Part shown: in pieces, positions 9,013 through 18,137 of the stretch
Position numbering within the stretch: the first letter of the stretch is position 1
Layout of the letters: every line of letters begins with the position of its first letter
Assembly (NCBI RefSeq): GCF_001428505.1
Contig: NZ_LMHU01000001.1
Coordinates: 1,257,813 to 1,321,812, forward strand
Direction of reading: 5' to 3'
Source of the DNA: Terrabacter sp. Root181
Lineage (GTDB): Bacteria > Actinomycetota > Actinomycetes > Actinomycetales > Dermatophilaceae
DNA: 64,000 bases
Translations under genes and position numbers: made by a program
The notes under the pieces: generated by a model
Databases searched by the model: none
Seen by the model: only the letters and a program-made list of their open reading frames with translations
Told to the model about the DNA's origin: nothing

Positions 9013-10446
9013 GTGAGCCTTCCCCGCAGCACCCCGTCGGCGCAGGGCGTCGACGCCGCCGGCATCCACGCGTTCGTCGACGCCGCCGAGCGCGACAACC
9101 TCGGCCTGCACAGCCTCATGGTCGTGCGTCACGGCCACGTCGTGGCGGAGGGCTGGTGGAGGCCGTATGCCGCGAGCCGGGTCCACCTCGCGTACTCCCT
9201 CTCCAAGACGCTGACCGCCACGGCCGTGGCGTTCCTCGCGCAGGAGGGGCGCCTCTCGCTCGACGACAGGGTGCTCGACCACTTCCCCGAGCTCGACCGC
9301 GCCGCCGTCGCGGAGGGCTGGGACGACGTGCGCATCGCCCACTGCCTCTCGATGACCGTCGGCCACGAGGAGGACGCGTGGGACCGGGTCTTCGACCGCG
9401 CGAGCGGTGACGGCGTCGGCGACGGGGCCGACTGGGTGCAGCGGGTCTTCGCGACGCAGCCGACGCGTGAGCCCGGCACGGTCTTCGCCTACAACCAGGT
9501 GGCCACCTACCTGCTCGCCGTCATCGTGCGTCAGCTCGCCGGCGTCGGCGTCGGCGAGGTGCTGCGCCCGCGGCTGCTCGCGCCCCTCGGGCTGCACGAC
9601 ATCCCATGGCACCGCGACCCGCTCGGGCGCGAGCTCGGGTTCACCGGCGCGCACCTGACGACCGAGGCCATCGCCTCCCTCGCCCAGCTCTACCTGGACC
9701 GTGGCCGGTGGGACGGGCGGCAGCTGCTCTCCGAGGCTTGGGTCGATGAGGCCACCCGCGGCTTCGGACCAGTGAGCGAGGACCCGGACGCCGACGAGGA
9801 CTGGCGTCGCGGCTACGGCTACTCGTTCTGGATGCAGCGCTTCGGCTACCGCGGCGACGGCGCCTACGGCCAGTTCCTCGTCGTGCTGCCCGAGCACGAC
9901 ACGGTCGTGGCGATCACGGCCGAGCAGTCGCGCATGCAGTCCACCCTCGACGGGCTGTGGGCCCACGTCGTGCCGGCCCTCGGCGGCAGCGGGTCCGGCG
10001 ACGCAGACCACGCGCTGGCCGAACGGCTCGGGGCCCTCGAGATCCCCGCCATGTCGGGTGACGCGCTCGGGCCGGAGTACGCCGAGTTCAACCGCTCCGA
10101 CGTCTCCGACCTGGCGGCCGACTACACGGCCGTCTCCGTGACGCGCGACGGGCCCGACCACGTGCTCGGGCTCAGCCGTCGTGGTGAGTGGCTGCGCCTG
10201 CCCGTCGGTCGGGGCCTGTGGCGCGAGGGGGAGCTGGTGGCCGGGGGAGCGACCCTGCCGGTCGTCTCGAGCGGGGGCTGGGTCGACGAGGACACCTTCC
10301 GCGCCGAGGTCGTCGCCATCGAGACGCCGCACCGCTTCCGCATCGAGGCGCGCCTGCGTGGCGCCGACGCCGACCTCACCTGGCGGATGGTGCCGCTCAC
10401 GGGCTACGACCCGCTGTGGCTCGCGACGCGCTGGTCGTACGCCTGA
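9013..10446 (+). CDS. serine hydrolase, beta-lactamase/class C family
   Basis: The product is 477 aa with no visible signal peptide, so probably cytosolic. The catalytic SxxK motif is S62-L-S-K65 (in LAYSLSKTL), and an AYNQ Tyr motif follows at about residue 162. Such proteins hydrolyse esters or D-amino-acid amides; the substrate cannot be read from sequence. After about residue 340 there is a C-terminal domain of unknown role. The GTG start has a TAACCT -10-like box (9000-9005) seven bases before it and no Shine-Dalgarno, suggesting a leaderless mRNA. It begins a five-gene insertion between map and infA. Confidence 0.85.
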   Translation: MSLPRSTPSAQGVDAAGIHAFVDAAERDNLGLHSLMVVRHGHVVAEGWWRPYAASRVHLAYSLSKTLTATAVAFLAQEGRLSLDDRVLDHFPELDRAAVAEGWDDVRIAHCLSMTVGHEEDAWDRVFDRASGDGVGDGADWVQRVFATQPTREPGTVFAYNQVATYLLAVIVRQLAGVGVGEVLRPRLLAPLGLHDIPWHRDPLGRELGFTGAHLTTEAIASLAQLYLDRGRWDGRQLLSEAWVDEATRGFGPVSEDPDADEDWRRGYGYSFWMQRFGYRGDGAYGQFLVVLPEHDTVVAITAEQSRMQSTLDGLWAHVVPALGGSGSGDADHALAERLGALEIPAMSGDALGPEYAEFNRSDVSDLAADYTAVSVTRDGPDHVLGLSRRGEWLRLPVGRGLWREGELVAGGATLPVVSSGGWVDEDTFRAEVVAIETPHRFRIEARLRGADADLTWRMVPLTGYDPLWLATRWSYA

Positions 10447-10586
10447 CGCCGGCTCCCGTGGCCCGCGGTCCGTCGGGGGGCCCGTCCGGTGGACCGGGTC
10501 GGGCGACCGGCGACGGGCACTGACGGCTGTCGGTGCCCGGGTGGAGAATCGGAGGTGCTGCGTCGGGCAGCAGAAGGGGGGCCACC

Positions 10587-12143
10587 GTGGCCGGCGAGGA
10601 GAGCACCACCGACGTGACCGGACGTGACGTGGCGGGAGACGCCCTGACGGGCCCGCGCCCTGCTGCCCCGGCGCGCCCACCGGGTGGGGTGCCGGACGGG
10701 CACAACCCGTGGCCAGCCTTGTGGGCCATGGTGATCGGCTTCTTCATGATCCTCGTCGACTCGACGATCGTGTCGGTGGCGACGCCTGCGATCCTGCGGG
10801 GTCTCGACACCGACGTCAACAGCGTCATCTGGGTGACGAGCGCCTACCTGCTGGCCTATGCCACACCGCTGCTCATCACCGGCCGGCTCGGTGACCGCTA
10901 CGGCCCGAAGAACCTCTACCTCGTGGGTCTGACGACCTTCACTCTCGCGTCGCTGTGGTGCGGGCTCACGGGCACCATCACGGGGCTCATCATCGCCCGC
11001 GTCGTGCAGGGCCTCGGCGCGTCGATGCTGACGCCGCAGACGATGGCGGTCATCACGCGCACCTTCCCGGCGGCCTCGCGCGGTCAGGCCATGGCGCTCT
11101 GGGGAGCGACCGCCGGCGTCGCGATCCTCGTCGGGCCGGTCGTCGGCGGCCTGCTCGTCGACGGTCCCGGCTGGGAGTGGATCTTCTTCATCAACGTGCC
11201 GATCGGCATCGTCGCGTTCGCCCTCGCCGCCCGTCTCGTGCCGCGGCTCGAGACGCACAACCACACCTTCGACTGGATCGGGGTAGTGCTCTCGGCGGTC
11301 GGCATGTTCCTCGTGGTGTTCGGCGTCCAGGAGGGCGAGACCTACGACTGGGGGACCATCACCGGGTTCATCTCCGTGCCCCTCCTCATCGGGGTCGGCC
11401 TGCTCGTGCTCGGCGTCTTCATCTGGTGGCAGGCGCACAACACCCGCGAGCCGCTGCTGCCCCTGCGCCTCTTCGACGACCGCAACTTCTCGCTGGCCAA
11501 CGTCGCGATCACGACGATCGGCTTCTCCATCACGGCGATGGCCTTCCCGTTCATGCTCTACGCCCAGGCCGTGCGCGGGATGTCGCCGACCTCCTCGGCC
11601 CTCCTGCTCGCGCCGATGGCCGTGATCTCCGGCGGCCTCGCCCCGATCTCGGGTCGGTTGGCGGACCGCGTCCACCCGCGCGGCATCACGGCGGCAGGCA
11701 TCAGTCTCACCGCACTGTCGCTGGTGTGGCTCGCGCTCGTCATGCACCCCGAGACCGAGACGTGGGTGCTGCTGCTGCCCATGGCGCTCATGGGTGTCGG
11801 CAACGCCTTCATGTGGGGACCGCTCGGCGCGACGGCCACCCGCAACCTGCCGTTGTCGTCGGCGGGCGCCGGTTCGGGCGTCTACAACACCACCCGCCAG
11901 GTCGGTGCCGTCCTCGGCAGCGCCGCCATCGCGGCCCTCATCGAGGCCCGGCTCGCCGCCGACCTGCCCGGCATCTCGGGCCAGCTCGGCGGCCTGCAGG
12001 GCTCGGGGGCGACCATGCCGGCGCCGATCGCGAGCGGCTTCGCCGACGCGATGTCGGAGTCGATGATGCTGCCGGCGGCGGTGCTGCTCATCGGCGTCGT
12101 GGCCGTGCTCTTCTTCGAGCGGCCTGCGAGCCAGCGGGCCTGA
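10587..12143 (+). CDS. MFS drug-efflux transporter, DHA2 (EmrB/QacA) type
   Basis: The product is 518 aa with about 14 hydrophobic segments, the DHA2 arrangement. Motif A appears as GRLGDRYGPKN and motif C-like residues in GATAGVAILVGPVVGGLL. It likely exports drugs or toxic metabolites by proton antiport; the substrate is unknown. I place the start at GTG 10587, with AGAAGGGGGG seven bases upstream. An upstream in-frame GTG at 10533 lacks such a site. It ends in a hairpin and converges on the HIT-like gene. Confidence 0.85.
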   Translation: MAGEESTTDVTGRDVAGDALTGPRPAAPARPPGGVPDGHNPWPALWAMVIGFFMILVDSTIVSVATPAILRGLDTDVNSVIWVTSAYLLAYATPLLITGRLGDRYGPKNLYLVGLTTFTLASLWCGLTGTITGLIIARVVQGLGASMLTPQTMAVITRTFPAASRGQAMALWGATAGVAILVGPVVGGLLVDGPGWEWIFFINVPIGIVAFALAARLVPRLETHNHTFDWIGVVLSAVGMFLVVFGVQEGETYDWGTITGFISVPLLIGVGLLVLGVFIWWQAHNTREPLLPLRLFDDRNFSLANVAITTIGFSITAMAFPFMLYAQAVRGMSPTSSALLLAPMAVISGGLAPISGRLADRVHPRGITAAGISLTALSLVWLALVMHPETETWVLLLPMALMGVGNAFMWGPLGATATRNLPLSSAGAGSGVYNTTRQVGAVLGSAAIAALIEARLAADLPGISGQLGGLQGSGATMPAPIASGFADAMSESMMLPAAVLLIGVVAVLFFERPASQRA

Positions 12144-12163
12144 CGGCTGGACCGGCAGCCGTC
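12142..12163. terminator. hairpin between convergent genes
   Basis: GACGGCTG (12142-12149) pairs with CAGCCGTC (12156-12163), an 8-bp GC-rich stem overlapping the MFS stop codon. There is no T-run. Convergent genes on both sides support a bidirectional termination role. Confidence 0.5.
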
Positions 12164-12228
12164 GACTGGGTGGAGCCGACCCGGTGCTCGCGGGCGCCCC
12201 GGTGTCCGCCGGACTCCCACCGGGCGCT

Positions 12229-12969
12229 CTAGCGGCCGAGTCCTCCGGGCGTGCCACCGACGTGGACGACCATCCGCTCGGCGACCACGCGGGCGTTGGC
12301 CCGGAGGACGTCCAGCGGCACCCGCGGCAGGTTCTCCTCCCAGTCGATGAGCGGTGACCCGCGGAACTGCAGCATGCGCGCGGGGCGGCCGAGGAAGAAG
12401 AGGTGCAGGTGGGCTCCGCCGTCGCCGTACTTCGCGAGCTGGACCCGGCCGACGCTCGGCACGTGCTCGACGGCGTCCGAGACCGCGACGACGAGCTGGC
12501 CCATCTCGGCCGCGAGGTCGCCCGGCAGGGAGGGCAGGTCGTGGTGCGCGAGGGGCATGAGCATGAGCATGACGGGCAGGCCCGTGTCGACGGCGAGCGT
12601 GAGGCGCCACCGGGCGTTCGACCAGACGAGCCGGTCGTCGGCCTGCGGGACGCCGGTGGTGCACCAGCAGTCGGCTGCCTGCTCGCCGCGACGTGCCGGC
12701 TCCTCGTCGGCCGGAGGCTGCACCGGCTTGAGCCGCAGGCCCTCGATCTCGTAGGGGTAGATGTCCCAGCCGGGCATCTCCTCGACGGCGACGGGCAGAC
12801 GGCCGTCCTGGCCGGCCGCGGCCGCGATGCGGGCGTAGTAGTCCTCGACCGTCTCCGCGTCCGAGGGGGGCGCCGTCACCGTGTCGGTGCGGTCGGGCGG
12901 TGTCGCCCGGGCCTCCGACGGCGTGGAGGTGGCGGGTGGGACGGTGGCGTCAGCGCCGGGCTCGGTCAC
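12229..12969 (-). CDS. HIT-like nucleotide-binding protein, variant triad
   Basis: The product is 246 aa. Near the C-terminus, GGAHLHLFFLGRP resembles the histidine triad HxHxHxx but the third His is Phe. WSNARWRLTL and LAHHDLPSL resemble the strands before the triad in HIT/GalT-like folds. The first 60 residues are a Pro/Thr/Ala-rich low-complexity region. A CWCTTG motif of unknown meaning is at about residue 126. The GTG start follows CATACT by six bases, a leaderless pattern. Function is unknown; a nucleotidyl transferase or hydrolase role is inference. Confidence 0.6.
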   Translation of the reverse strand: MTEPGADATVPPATSTPSEARATPPDRTDTVTAPPSDAETVEDYYARIAAAAGQDGRLPVAVEEMPGWDIYPYEIEGLRLKPVQPPADEEPARRGEQAADCWCTTGVPQADDRLVWSNARWRLTLAVDTGLPVMLMLMPLAHHDLPSLPGDLAAEMGQLVVAVSDAVEHVPSVGRVQLAKYGDGGAHLHLFFLGRPARMLQFRGSPLIDWEENLPRVPLDVLRANARVVAERMVVHVGGTPGGLGR

Positions 12970-13007
12970 CCGGCCAGTATGCCGTTCCCACCCGCCTGCC
13001 TCACGGC

Positions 13008-13229
13008 CTAGTTCGAGGGCTGGGGCGTCGAGCAGCCGATGCGCGGGTCGAGGCCGACGTAGTTGAGCGGGCCGGCGACGATCGTCACAGCGGTCGTGGC
13101 CAGTCGGCTGCAGCTCGGGTCGGACGAGCCGAAGTAGCCGCGCTGGAAGGCGGCGAAGACGCCGATGAGGAGCCAGAGGATCACGACGATGGTGGAGGTA
13201 CGCGTACGCGTGCGGGTGCGAGCGCTCAT
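13008..13229 (-). CDS. small single-pass membrane protein
   Basis: The product is 73 aa: a basic Arg/Thr N-terminus (MSARTRTRTRTST), one hydrophobic helix at about 14-28 (IVVILWLLIGVFAAF), then an outer domain with two cysteines (C40 and C66) that could form a disulphide. A GAAAGG site precedes the ATG. The protein's reading frame continues upstream without stops, but only this part looks protein-like. I do not recognise the family. Confidence 0.65.
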   Translation of the reverse strand: MSARTRTRTRTSTIVVILWLLIGVFAAFQRGYFGSSDPSCSRLATTAVTIVAGPLNYVGLDPRIGCSTPQPSN

Positions 13230-13349
13230 GATGGCCTTTCGTGGGAGGTCGTCGTGACGGCGACCGGTGGAGGGGTCGACCACCCATACCCGGGGGACGG
13301 GGTGCGGCGAACGCGCCCACGACGGCCGCGGGGATGCCACCATGACCGG

Positions 13350-13694
13350 GTGGGAACCATCGGTGACTACCTCGCCGGACTCGAGCCGGACCAGCGCGCG
13401 GCCCTGCAGCACGTCGTCGACGTGGCGCGCCGCGTGGCCCCCGACGCCGAGGAGGGCACGAGCTACGGCATGCCGGCCCTGCGCCTCGACGGGCGTCCGC
13501 TGCTCGGCATCACGGCGGCGGCCCGGCACCTGTCCCTCTTTCCCTTCAGCCCTGCCGTCGTCGAGGCCGTCGCGCCGGACCTGGCCGGGCACTCCCTGAG
13601 CAAGGGCACGATCCGTTTCTCCGCCGACCAGCAGCTGCCCGACGACGTCATCGAGCGCATCGTCGTCCTGCGTCGGGCCGAGCTCGACCGCTGA
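13350..13694 (+). CDS. DUF1801 (YdhG-like) family protein
   Basis: The product is 114 aa. Diagnostic features are YLAGLEPDQRAALQHVVDVAR, GTSYGMPALRLDGRPL, HLSLFPFSP and GTIRFSADQQLPDDVIERIV. This resembles the small DUF1801 proteins related to frataxin-like folds; the biochemical role is not established. The GTG start at 13350 is chosen by family alignment. It is the last inserted gene before infA. Confidence 0.75.
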   Translation: MGTIGDYLAGLEPDQRAALQHVVDVARRVAPDAEEGTSYGMPALRLDGRPLLGITAAARHLSLFPFSPAVVEAVAPDLAGHSLSKGTIRFSADQQLPDDVIERIVVLRRAELDR

Positions 13695-13762
13695 GCCAGA
13701 ACACCGCACGTCGCCGGGCCGCGGACGCCGCCGGCGCCGAGGCAGACGGTCCGTCGCCGATT

Positions 13763-13791
13763 TCAGGAACTCCGCCTTCTGGCGTAGTCTT
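13763..13791 (+). promoter_or_regulatory. putative infA/alpha-operon promoter
   Basis: TTCAGG (13763-13768), a 17-bp spacer and TAGTCT (13786-13791) resemble a housekeeping sigma promoter. Transcription would start near 13798 and give a 110-base leader before infA. The -35 is weak. Confidence 0.45.
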
Positions 13792-13909
13792 GTGCGTTGG
13801 GTGTCGTGTGTCTCGACGCCTGAGTCACGCCTGTGCGACGAGCACGGCACCTAGGCACGCCCCAAGGCCGGCTCAGTCCGGGTCGGCCACCAACAGATAG
13901 ACGGAGGAT

Positions 13910-14131
13910 ATGGCCAAGAAGGACGGTGTCATCGAGATCGAGGGCACGATCGTCGAGGCTCTCCCGAACGCGATGTTCCGGGTGGAGCTCTCCAACGGTC
14001 ACAAGGTGCTCGCACACATCTCGGGCAAGATGCGACAGCACTACATCAGGATCCTCCCGGAGGACCGTGTGGTGGTCGAGCTCTCGCCCTATGACCTGAC
14101 CCGCGGTCGGATCGTCTTCCGCTACCGCTGA
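13910..14131 (+). CDS. infA: translation initiation factor IF-1
   Basis: The product is 73 aa, a single S1/OB domain that binds the 30S A site. It begins [20 protein letters not shown] and contains [18 protein letters not shown] and [20 protein letters not shown] site lies four bases before the ATG. It starts the second ribosomal cluster. Confidence 0.98.
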   Translation: MAKKDGVIEIEGTIVEALPNAMFRVELSNGHKVLAHISGKMRQHYIRILPEDRVVVELSPYDLTRGRIVFRYR

Positions 14132-14286
14132 GCACCAGGGTCGGCCGCGACCGGTCCGCGAGAGCGGGCATGTCAGGCCGGGACGAGTGCGAGGCACCAA
14201 CTCCCGATTACACAACCAAGCGCCTGATCGTCACGTGCCCTCCGGGGCCCGCGGTGGCAGGCGCGCGATCTGAAGACAGCAGGCAG

Positions 14287-14400
14287 ATGAAGGTTCAGCC
14301 GAGCGTCAAGAAGATCTGCGACAAGTGCAAGGTGATCCGCCGCAACGGTCGGGTCATGGTGATCTGCGAGAACCTGCGCCACAAGCAGCGCCAGGGCTGA
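14287..14400 (+). CDS. rpmJ: 50S ribosomal protein L36, zinc-binding
   Basis: The product is 37 aa: [17 protein letters not shown] then [11 protein letters not shown]11, C14, C27 and H32 are the zinc ligands. It is the smallest ribosomal protein and sits, as usual, between infA and rpsM. Confidence 0.97.
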   Translation: MKVQPSVKKICDKCKVIRRNGRVMVICENLRHKQRQG

Positions 14401-14623
14401 GCAGAAGCACCACCCTCGCCGTCGACAGAACTTCGACAGCACGCAACAAGTGAATGAAAGCAGCACCCGGCCCCTGATGACCGACCGTCGTGTCGGCGCA
14501 GGACGTCACCCCCGGCACGGAGGCCGGGGACCGGTGGCCCGTCCTTCTGAGTGGCGGACCGTGACCCCGGATCGGTGCCTTGCTCCAGACCTCCGCGTAA
14601 CAGAAATCAGGAGACAACCCAAC
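14401..14623 (+). promoter_or_regulatory. untranslated leader before rpsM
   Basis: These 223 bp have no convincing ORF. A hairpin CCCCGGC...GCCGGGG lies near 14510-14529. In E. coli the rpsM-rpsK-rpsD leader is bound by S4 for feedback control; whether this leader does the same cannot be told from sequence. AGGAGACAACCCAAC provides the rpsM ribosome-binding site. Confidence 0.35.
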
Positions 14624-14998
14624 ATGGCTCGTCTTGTTGGAGTCGACCTTCCGCGCGAGAAGCGCGTCGAGGTCGCACTGACCTACATCTTCGGTGTCGG
14701 TCGCACCCGTTCCAAGGAGGCGCTGGTTGCCACCGGCGTCGACCCCAACACCCGCGTCAAGGACCTCGGTGAGACCGAGCTCGTTGCGCTTCGTGACTTC
14801 CTCGAGGGCAACTACCGCCTCGAGGGTGACCTTCGCCGTGAGGTGCAGGCCGACATCCGCCGCAAGGTCGAGATCGGCTCCTACGAAGGTCTCCGTCACC
14901 GTCGTGGTCTGCCCGTGCGCGGTCAGCGCACCAAGACCAACGCGCGCACCCGCAAGGGCCCGAAGCGCACCGTGGCCGGCAAGAAGAAGGCCAAGTGA
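14624..14998 (+). CDS. rpsM: 30S ribosomal protein S13
   Basis: The product is 124 aa, located in the 30S head and contacting the P-site tRNA. It starts [19 protein letters not shown] and carries [32 protein letters not shown] and the basic tail [16 protein letters not shown] lies 10 bases before the ATG. First gene of the alpha-operon block proper. Confidence 0.98.
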   Translation: MARLVGVDLPREKRVEVALTYIFGVGRTRSKEALVATGVDPNTRVKDLGETELVALRDFLEGNYRLEGDLRREVQADIRRKVEIGSYEGLRHRRGLPVRGQRTKTNARTRKGPKRTVAGKKKAK

Positions 14999-15054
14999 CG
15001 CTGATCGCCCCGCGATCACGTCTCACCGACATTCAGTTCTGACGTAGGAGAAAA

Positions 15055-15450
15055 ATGCCTCCCAAGGCTCGTGTGACGAAGGTTCGTCGCAAGGAGAAGA
15101 AGAACGTCGCCCACGGGCACGCTCACATCAAGAGCACGTTCAACAACACGATCATCTCGATCACGGACCCCACGGGTGCTGTGATCGCGTGGGCCTCTGC
15201 CGGCCAGGTCGGCTTCAAGGGCTCGCGCAAGTCCACCCCGTTCGCCGCCCAGATGGCCGCCGAGGCCGCTGCCCGCCGCGCCATGGAGCACGGCATGCGC
15301 AAGGTCGACGTCTTCGTCAAGGGCCCGGGCTCGGGCCGCGAGACGGCGATCCGCTCGCTCACCGCCACCGGCCTGGAGGTCGGCGCGATCAGCGACGTCA
15401 CGCCCACGCCGCACAACGGTGTCCGCCCGCCCAAGCGCCGTCGCGTCTGA
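15055..15450 (+). CDS. rpsK: 30S ribosomal protein S11
   Basis: The product is 131 aa, on the 30S platform. It contains [38 protein letters not shown] and [15 protein letters not shown], and ends RPPKRRRV. The ribosome-binding site is GTAGGAG. Followed 32 bases later by rpsD. Confidence 0.98.
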   Translation: MPPKARVTKVRRKEKKNVAHGHAHIKSTFNNTIISITDPTGAVIAWASAGQVGFKGSRKSTPFAAQMAAEAAARRAMEHGMRKVDVFVKGPGSGRETAIRSLTATGLEVGAISDVTPTPHNGVRPPKRRRV

Positions 15451-15482
15451 TCCCGGCCTGAGCGAGAGAGAGAACTAGAAAC

Positions 15483-16091
15483 ATGGCTCGTTACACCGGC
15501 CCGATCACCAAGAAGTCCCGCCGCCTCAAGATGGACCTCGTCGGCGGCGACAAGAACTTCGAGCTCCGTCCCTTCCCGCCCGGCCAGCACGGCCGTCGCC
15601 GGATCCAGGAGAAGGAGTACCTCACCCAGCTCCAGGAGAAGCAGCGCGCCCGCTTCCAGTACGGCGTCATGGAGAAGCAGTTCGTCCGCTACTACAAGGA
15701 AGCGGCGAAGCGCCCCGGCAAGACCGGTGAGAACCTTCTCCAGATCCTCGAGTCGCGCCTGGACAACGTGGTCTACCGCGCGGGCCTGGCCCGCACGCGT
15801 CGCCACGCCCGCCAGCTCGTGACGCACGGTCACTTCGAGGTCAACGGCGTGCGCGTCGACGTCCCGAGCTACCGCGTGGAGCAGTACGACATCATCACGG
15901 TCCGCAAGCAGTCCGTCGAGAGCTTCCCGTTCGAGCTGGCTCGCCAGACGTTCGGCGAGCGTCCCGTCCCGGCCTGGATGCAGGTCGTCGACGGCTCGCT
16001 GCAGATCCTCATCCACCAGCTCCCGGTGCGCGCGCAGATCGACTCGCAGCTCACCGAGCAGCTGATCGTCGAGCTCTACTCGAAGAACTGA
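15483..16091 (+). CDS. rpsD: 30S ribosomal protein S4, zinc-free form
   Basis: The product is 202 aa. The N-terminal domain lacks the cysteine ligands found in zinc-containing S4. The S4 RNA-binding domain is clear: LESRLDNVVYRAGLARTRR, HARQLVTHGHFEVNGVRV. S4 nucleates 30S assembly and is the classical alpha-operon repressor. It is followed by a strong hairpin, so rpoA is probably transcribed partly independently. Confidence 0.98.
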   Translation: MARYTGPITKKSRRLKMDLVGGDKNFELRPFPPGQHGRRRIQEKEYLTQLQEKQRARFQYGVMEKQFVRYYKEAAKRPGKTGENLLQILESRLDNVVYRAGLARTRRHARQLVTHGHFEVNGVRVDVPSYRVEQYDIITVRKQSVESFPFELARQTFGERPVPAWMQVVDGSLQILIHQLPVRAQIDSQLTEQLIVELYSKN

Positions 16092-16106
16092 CACCCGCCC
16101 CACGTC

Positions 16107-16140
16107 CGTATGCCGCTGGGCCCGCCCAGCGGCATACGGC
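16107..16140 (+). terminator. 16-bp perfect hairpin after rpsD
   Basis: The arms 16107-16122 and 16125-16140 are perfectly complementary (CGTATGCCGCTGGGC with GCCCAGCGGCATACG plus one outer C-G pair) around a 2-base centre. A GGGGGTCTTG stretch follows, with few Ts. It sits 15 bases after the rpsD stop. It can end or attenuate transcription before rpoA. Both arms contain the recurrent CGTATGCCG 9-mer. Confidence 0.7.
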
Positions 16141-16255
16141 GGGGGTCTTGCCTGGGGCCGCGCTCGCAGACAGAGCCGAGCCGGCCCGCCCGGATCACGA
16201 CCGGGCAGTTTCACGAGGCGTCATATGGCGGTCGCCCGTGGGAAGGAAATGAACA

Positions 16256-17287
16256 GTGCTCATCGCACAGCGTCCCGTGCTCTCCGAAGAGGTCGTGGTC
16301 GACAACCGCAGCCGCTTCACCATCGAGCCGCTCGAGCCCGGCTTCGGCTACACGCTCGGCAACTCCCTCCGTCGCACCCTGCTCTCGAGCATCCCGGGCG
16401 CGGCGGTCACCTCCATCCGCATCGACGGCGTGCTCCACGAGTTCACGACCGTTCCGGGCGTGAAGGAGGACGTCACCGAGATGATCCTCAACATCAAGGG
16501 CCTCGTCGTCTCCTCGGAGCACGACGAGCCGGTCGTCATGTACCTGCGCAAGCAGGGCCCGGGCGCGGTCACCGCCGCCGACATCACGCCTCCGGCTGGT
16601 GTCGAGGTGCACAACCCCGACCTGCACATCGCGACGCTGAACGACAAGGGCAAGCTCGAGATGGAGCTGACCGTGGAGCGTGGCCGTGGCTACGTCTCGG
16701 CGCAGCAGAACAAGTCCGGTGACCAGGAGATCGGCCGTATCCCGGTCGACTCGATCTACAGCCCGGTGCTCACCGTGACCTACAAGGTCGAGGCGACCCG
16801 TGTCGAGCAGCGCACCGACTTCGACAAGCTCATCGTCGACGTCGAGACGAAGAACTCGATGACGCCGCGTGACGCCATGGCCTCGGCCGGCAAGACGCTG
16901 GTCGAGCTCTTCGGCCTGGCTCGCGAGCTCAACGTCGAGGCCGAGGGCATCGACATGGGCCCGTCGCCGACGGACGCCGCGCTCGCCGCGGACCTCGCGC
17001 TGCCCATCGAGGACCTGGACCTCACCGTTCGTTCCTACAACTGCCTCAAGCGCGAGGGCATCCACACCGTGGGTGAGCTCGTGGGCCGCAGCGAGGCCGA
17101 CCTGCTCGACATCCGCAACTTCGGTGCGAAGTCGATCGACGAGGTCAAGGCCAAGCTCGTCGGCATGGGTCTGGCCCTCAAGGACAGCCCGCCCGGGTTC
17201 GACCCGTCTGCCCTCGTCGACGGCTACGGCGAGGACGACTACAGCGACGACGACGACCAGTCGTTCGTCGAGGACGAGCGTCTCTGA
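16256..17287 (+). CDS. rpoA: RNA polymerase alpha subunit
   Basis: The product is 343 aa. The N-terminal domain (assembly) includes [29 protein letters not shown] in two conserved stretches. The C-terminal domain (DNA UP-element and activator contact) includes [15 protein letters not shown] and [15 protein letters not shown]. The C-terminus is an acidic tail. The start is GTG with GGAAGG upstream. It lies between rpsD and rplQ, as in other bacteria. Confidence 0.98.
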   Translation: MLIAQRPVLSEEVVVDNRSRFTIEPLEPGFGYTLGNSLRRTLLSSIPGAAVTSIRIDGVLHEFTTVPGVKEDVTEMILNIKGLVVSSEHDEPVVMYLRKQGPGAVTAADITPPAGVEVHNPDLHIATLNDKGKLEMELTVERGRGYVSAQQNKSGDQEIGRIPVDSIYSPVLTVTYKVEATRVEQRTDFDKLIVDVETKNSMTPRDAMASAGKTLVELFGLARELNVEAEGIDMGPSPTDAALAADLALPIEDLDLTVRSYNCLKREGIHTVGELVGRSEADLLDIRNFGAKSIDEVKAKLVGMGLALKDSPPGFDPSALVDGYGEDDYSDDDDQSFVEDERL

Positions 17288-17359
17288 CCAACCGCTTCTT
17301 GACCGAGCCCTCGGCGCCCTGCTCGAGAACGGCCTGGTCGGACTTCTAGGAGAAACGAA

Positions 17360-18064
17360 ATGCCCACCCCCACCAAGGGTCCCCGCGTCGGTGGCGGCCC
17401 CGCCCACGAGCGGCTGATCCTGGCCAACCTCGCGACGTCGCTCTTCGAGCACGACAAGATCACGACGACCGAGGCCAAGGCCAAGCGTCTGCGCCCGCTC
17501 GCCGAGCGTCTCATCACGTTCGCCAAGCGTGGCGACCTGCACGCCCGTCGCCGCGTCCTCACGGTCGTGCGCGACAAGGGTGTCGTCCACCGCCTCTTCG
17601 CCGAGATCGCCCCCGACATGGCGGCTCGCGAGGGCGGCTACACCCGCATCACGAAGATCGGCGCCCGCAAGGGTGACAACGCCCCCATGGTGGTCATCGA
17701 GCTCGTCCGCGAGCCGCTGTCGGCCAAGAAGGCGACGGTCAAGGAGGCCGAGGCCGCCACGAAGCGCGCTGCGAAGCAGAGCGAGTCGAAGCAGGCCGCT
17801 GCCGAGACCAAGGCCGCCGAGGACGCCGAGAAGGCGGAGGCCACCGAGGCCGCCGCTGCCGTCGACGTGCCCGAGGGCGCCGTCGCCGCGAACGAGGACG
17901 GCTCGTCGCCCGAGGACGGCTACACCGTCAAGGGCAACGCCGACTCCGGCAAGTACCACGAGCCCGACGGCCAGTGGTACGACCAGACGATCGCCGAGTT
18001 CTGGTTCAAGTCGGCCGAGGACGCCGAGAAGGCCGGCTTCACGAAGGCTGGTTCCGGCTCCTGA
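17360..18064 (+). CDS. rplQ: 50S ribosomal protein L17 with C-terminal module
   Basis: Residues 1-118 are standard L17 ([56 protein letters not shown]). Residues 119-168 are a Lys/Ala/Glu linker. Residues 188-228 form a compact module with [20 protein letters not shown] followed by AEFWF...AEKAGF. The same short pattern is known at the C-termini of various actinobacterial proteins (called a sunset domain in some annotation); its function is not established to my knowledge. L17 is normally about 120 aa, so half of this protein is extra. It is followed by a strong terminator. Confidence 0.95.
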   Translation: MPTPTKGPRVGGGPAHERLILANLATSLFEHDKITTTEAKAKRLRPLAERLITFAKRGDLHARRRVLTVVRDKGVVHRLFAEIAPDMAAREGGYTRITKIGARKGDNAPMVVIELVREPLSAKKATVKEAEAATKRAAKQSESKQAAAETKAAEDAEKAEATEAAAAVDVPEGAVAANEDGSSPEDGYTVKGNADSGKYHEPDGQWYDQTIAEFWFKSAEDAEKAGFTKAGSGS

Positions 18065-18096
18065 GCCAGGATCGACTCCCGCGCTCCGGCGCACCC

Positions 18097-18133
18097 GAGA
18101 AGGGCCCCGCACCATGGGTGCGGGGCCCTTCTC
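18097..18133. terminator. 17-bp perfect terminator hairpin after rplQ
   Basis: Arm 18097-18113 (GAGAAGGGCCCCGCACC) pairs fully with 18117-18133 around a 3-base loop. It lies between rplQ and a gene converging on the other strand, so it probably ends both transcripts. It marks the end of the alpha operon. Confidence 0.85.
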
Positions 18134-18137
18134 GCGC

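Noticed and set aside
10404-12257. 617-codon frame opposite the DHA2 transporter
   Set aside because: High GC makes long antisense frames common; the translation is Arg/Asp/Gly/His-rich and shadows a clear membrane protein.
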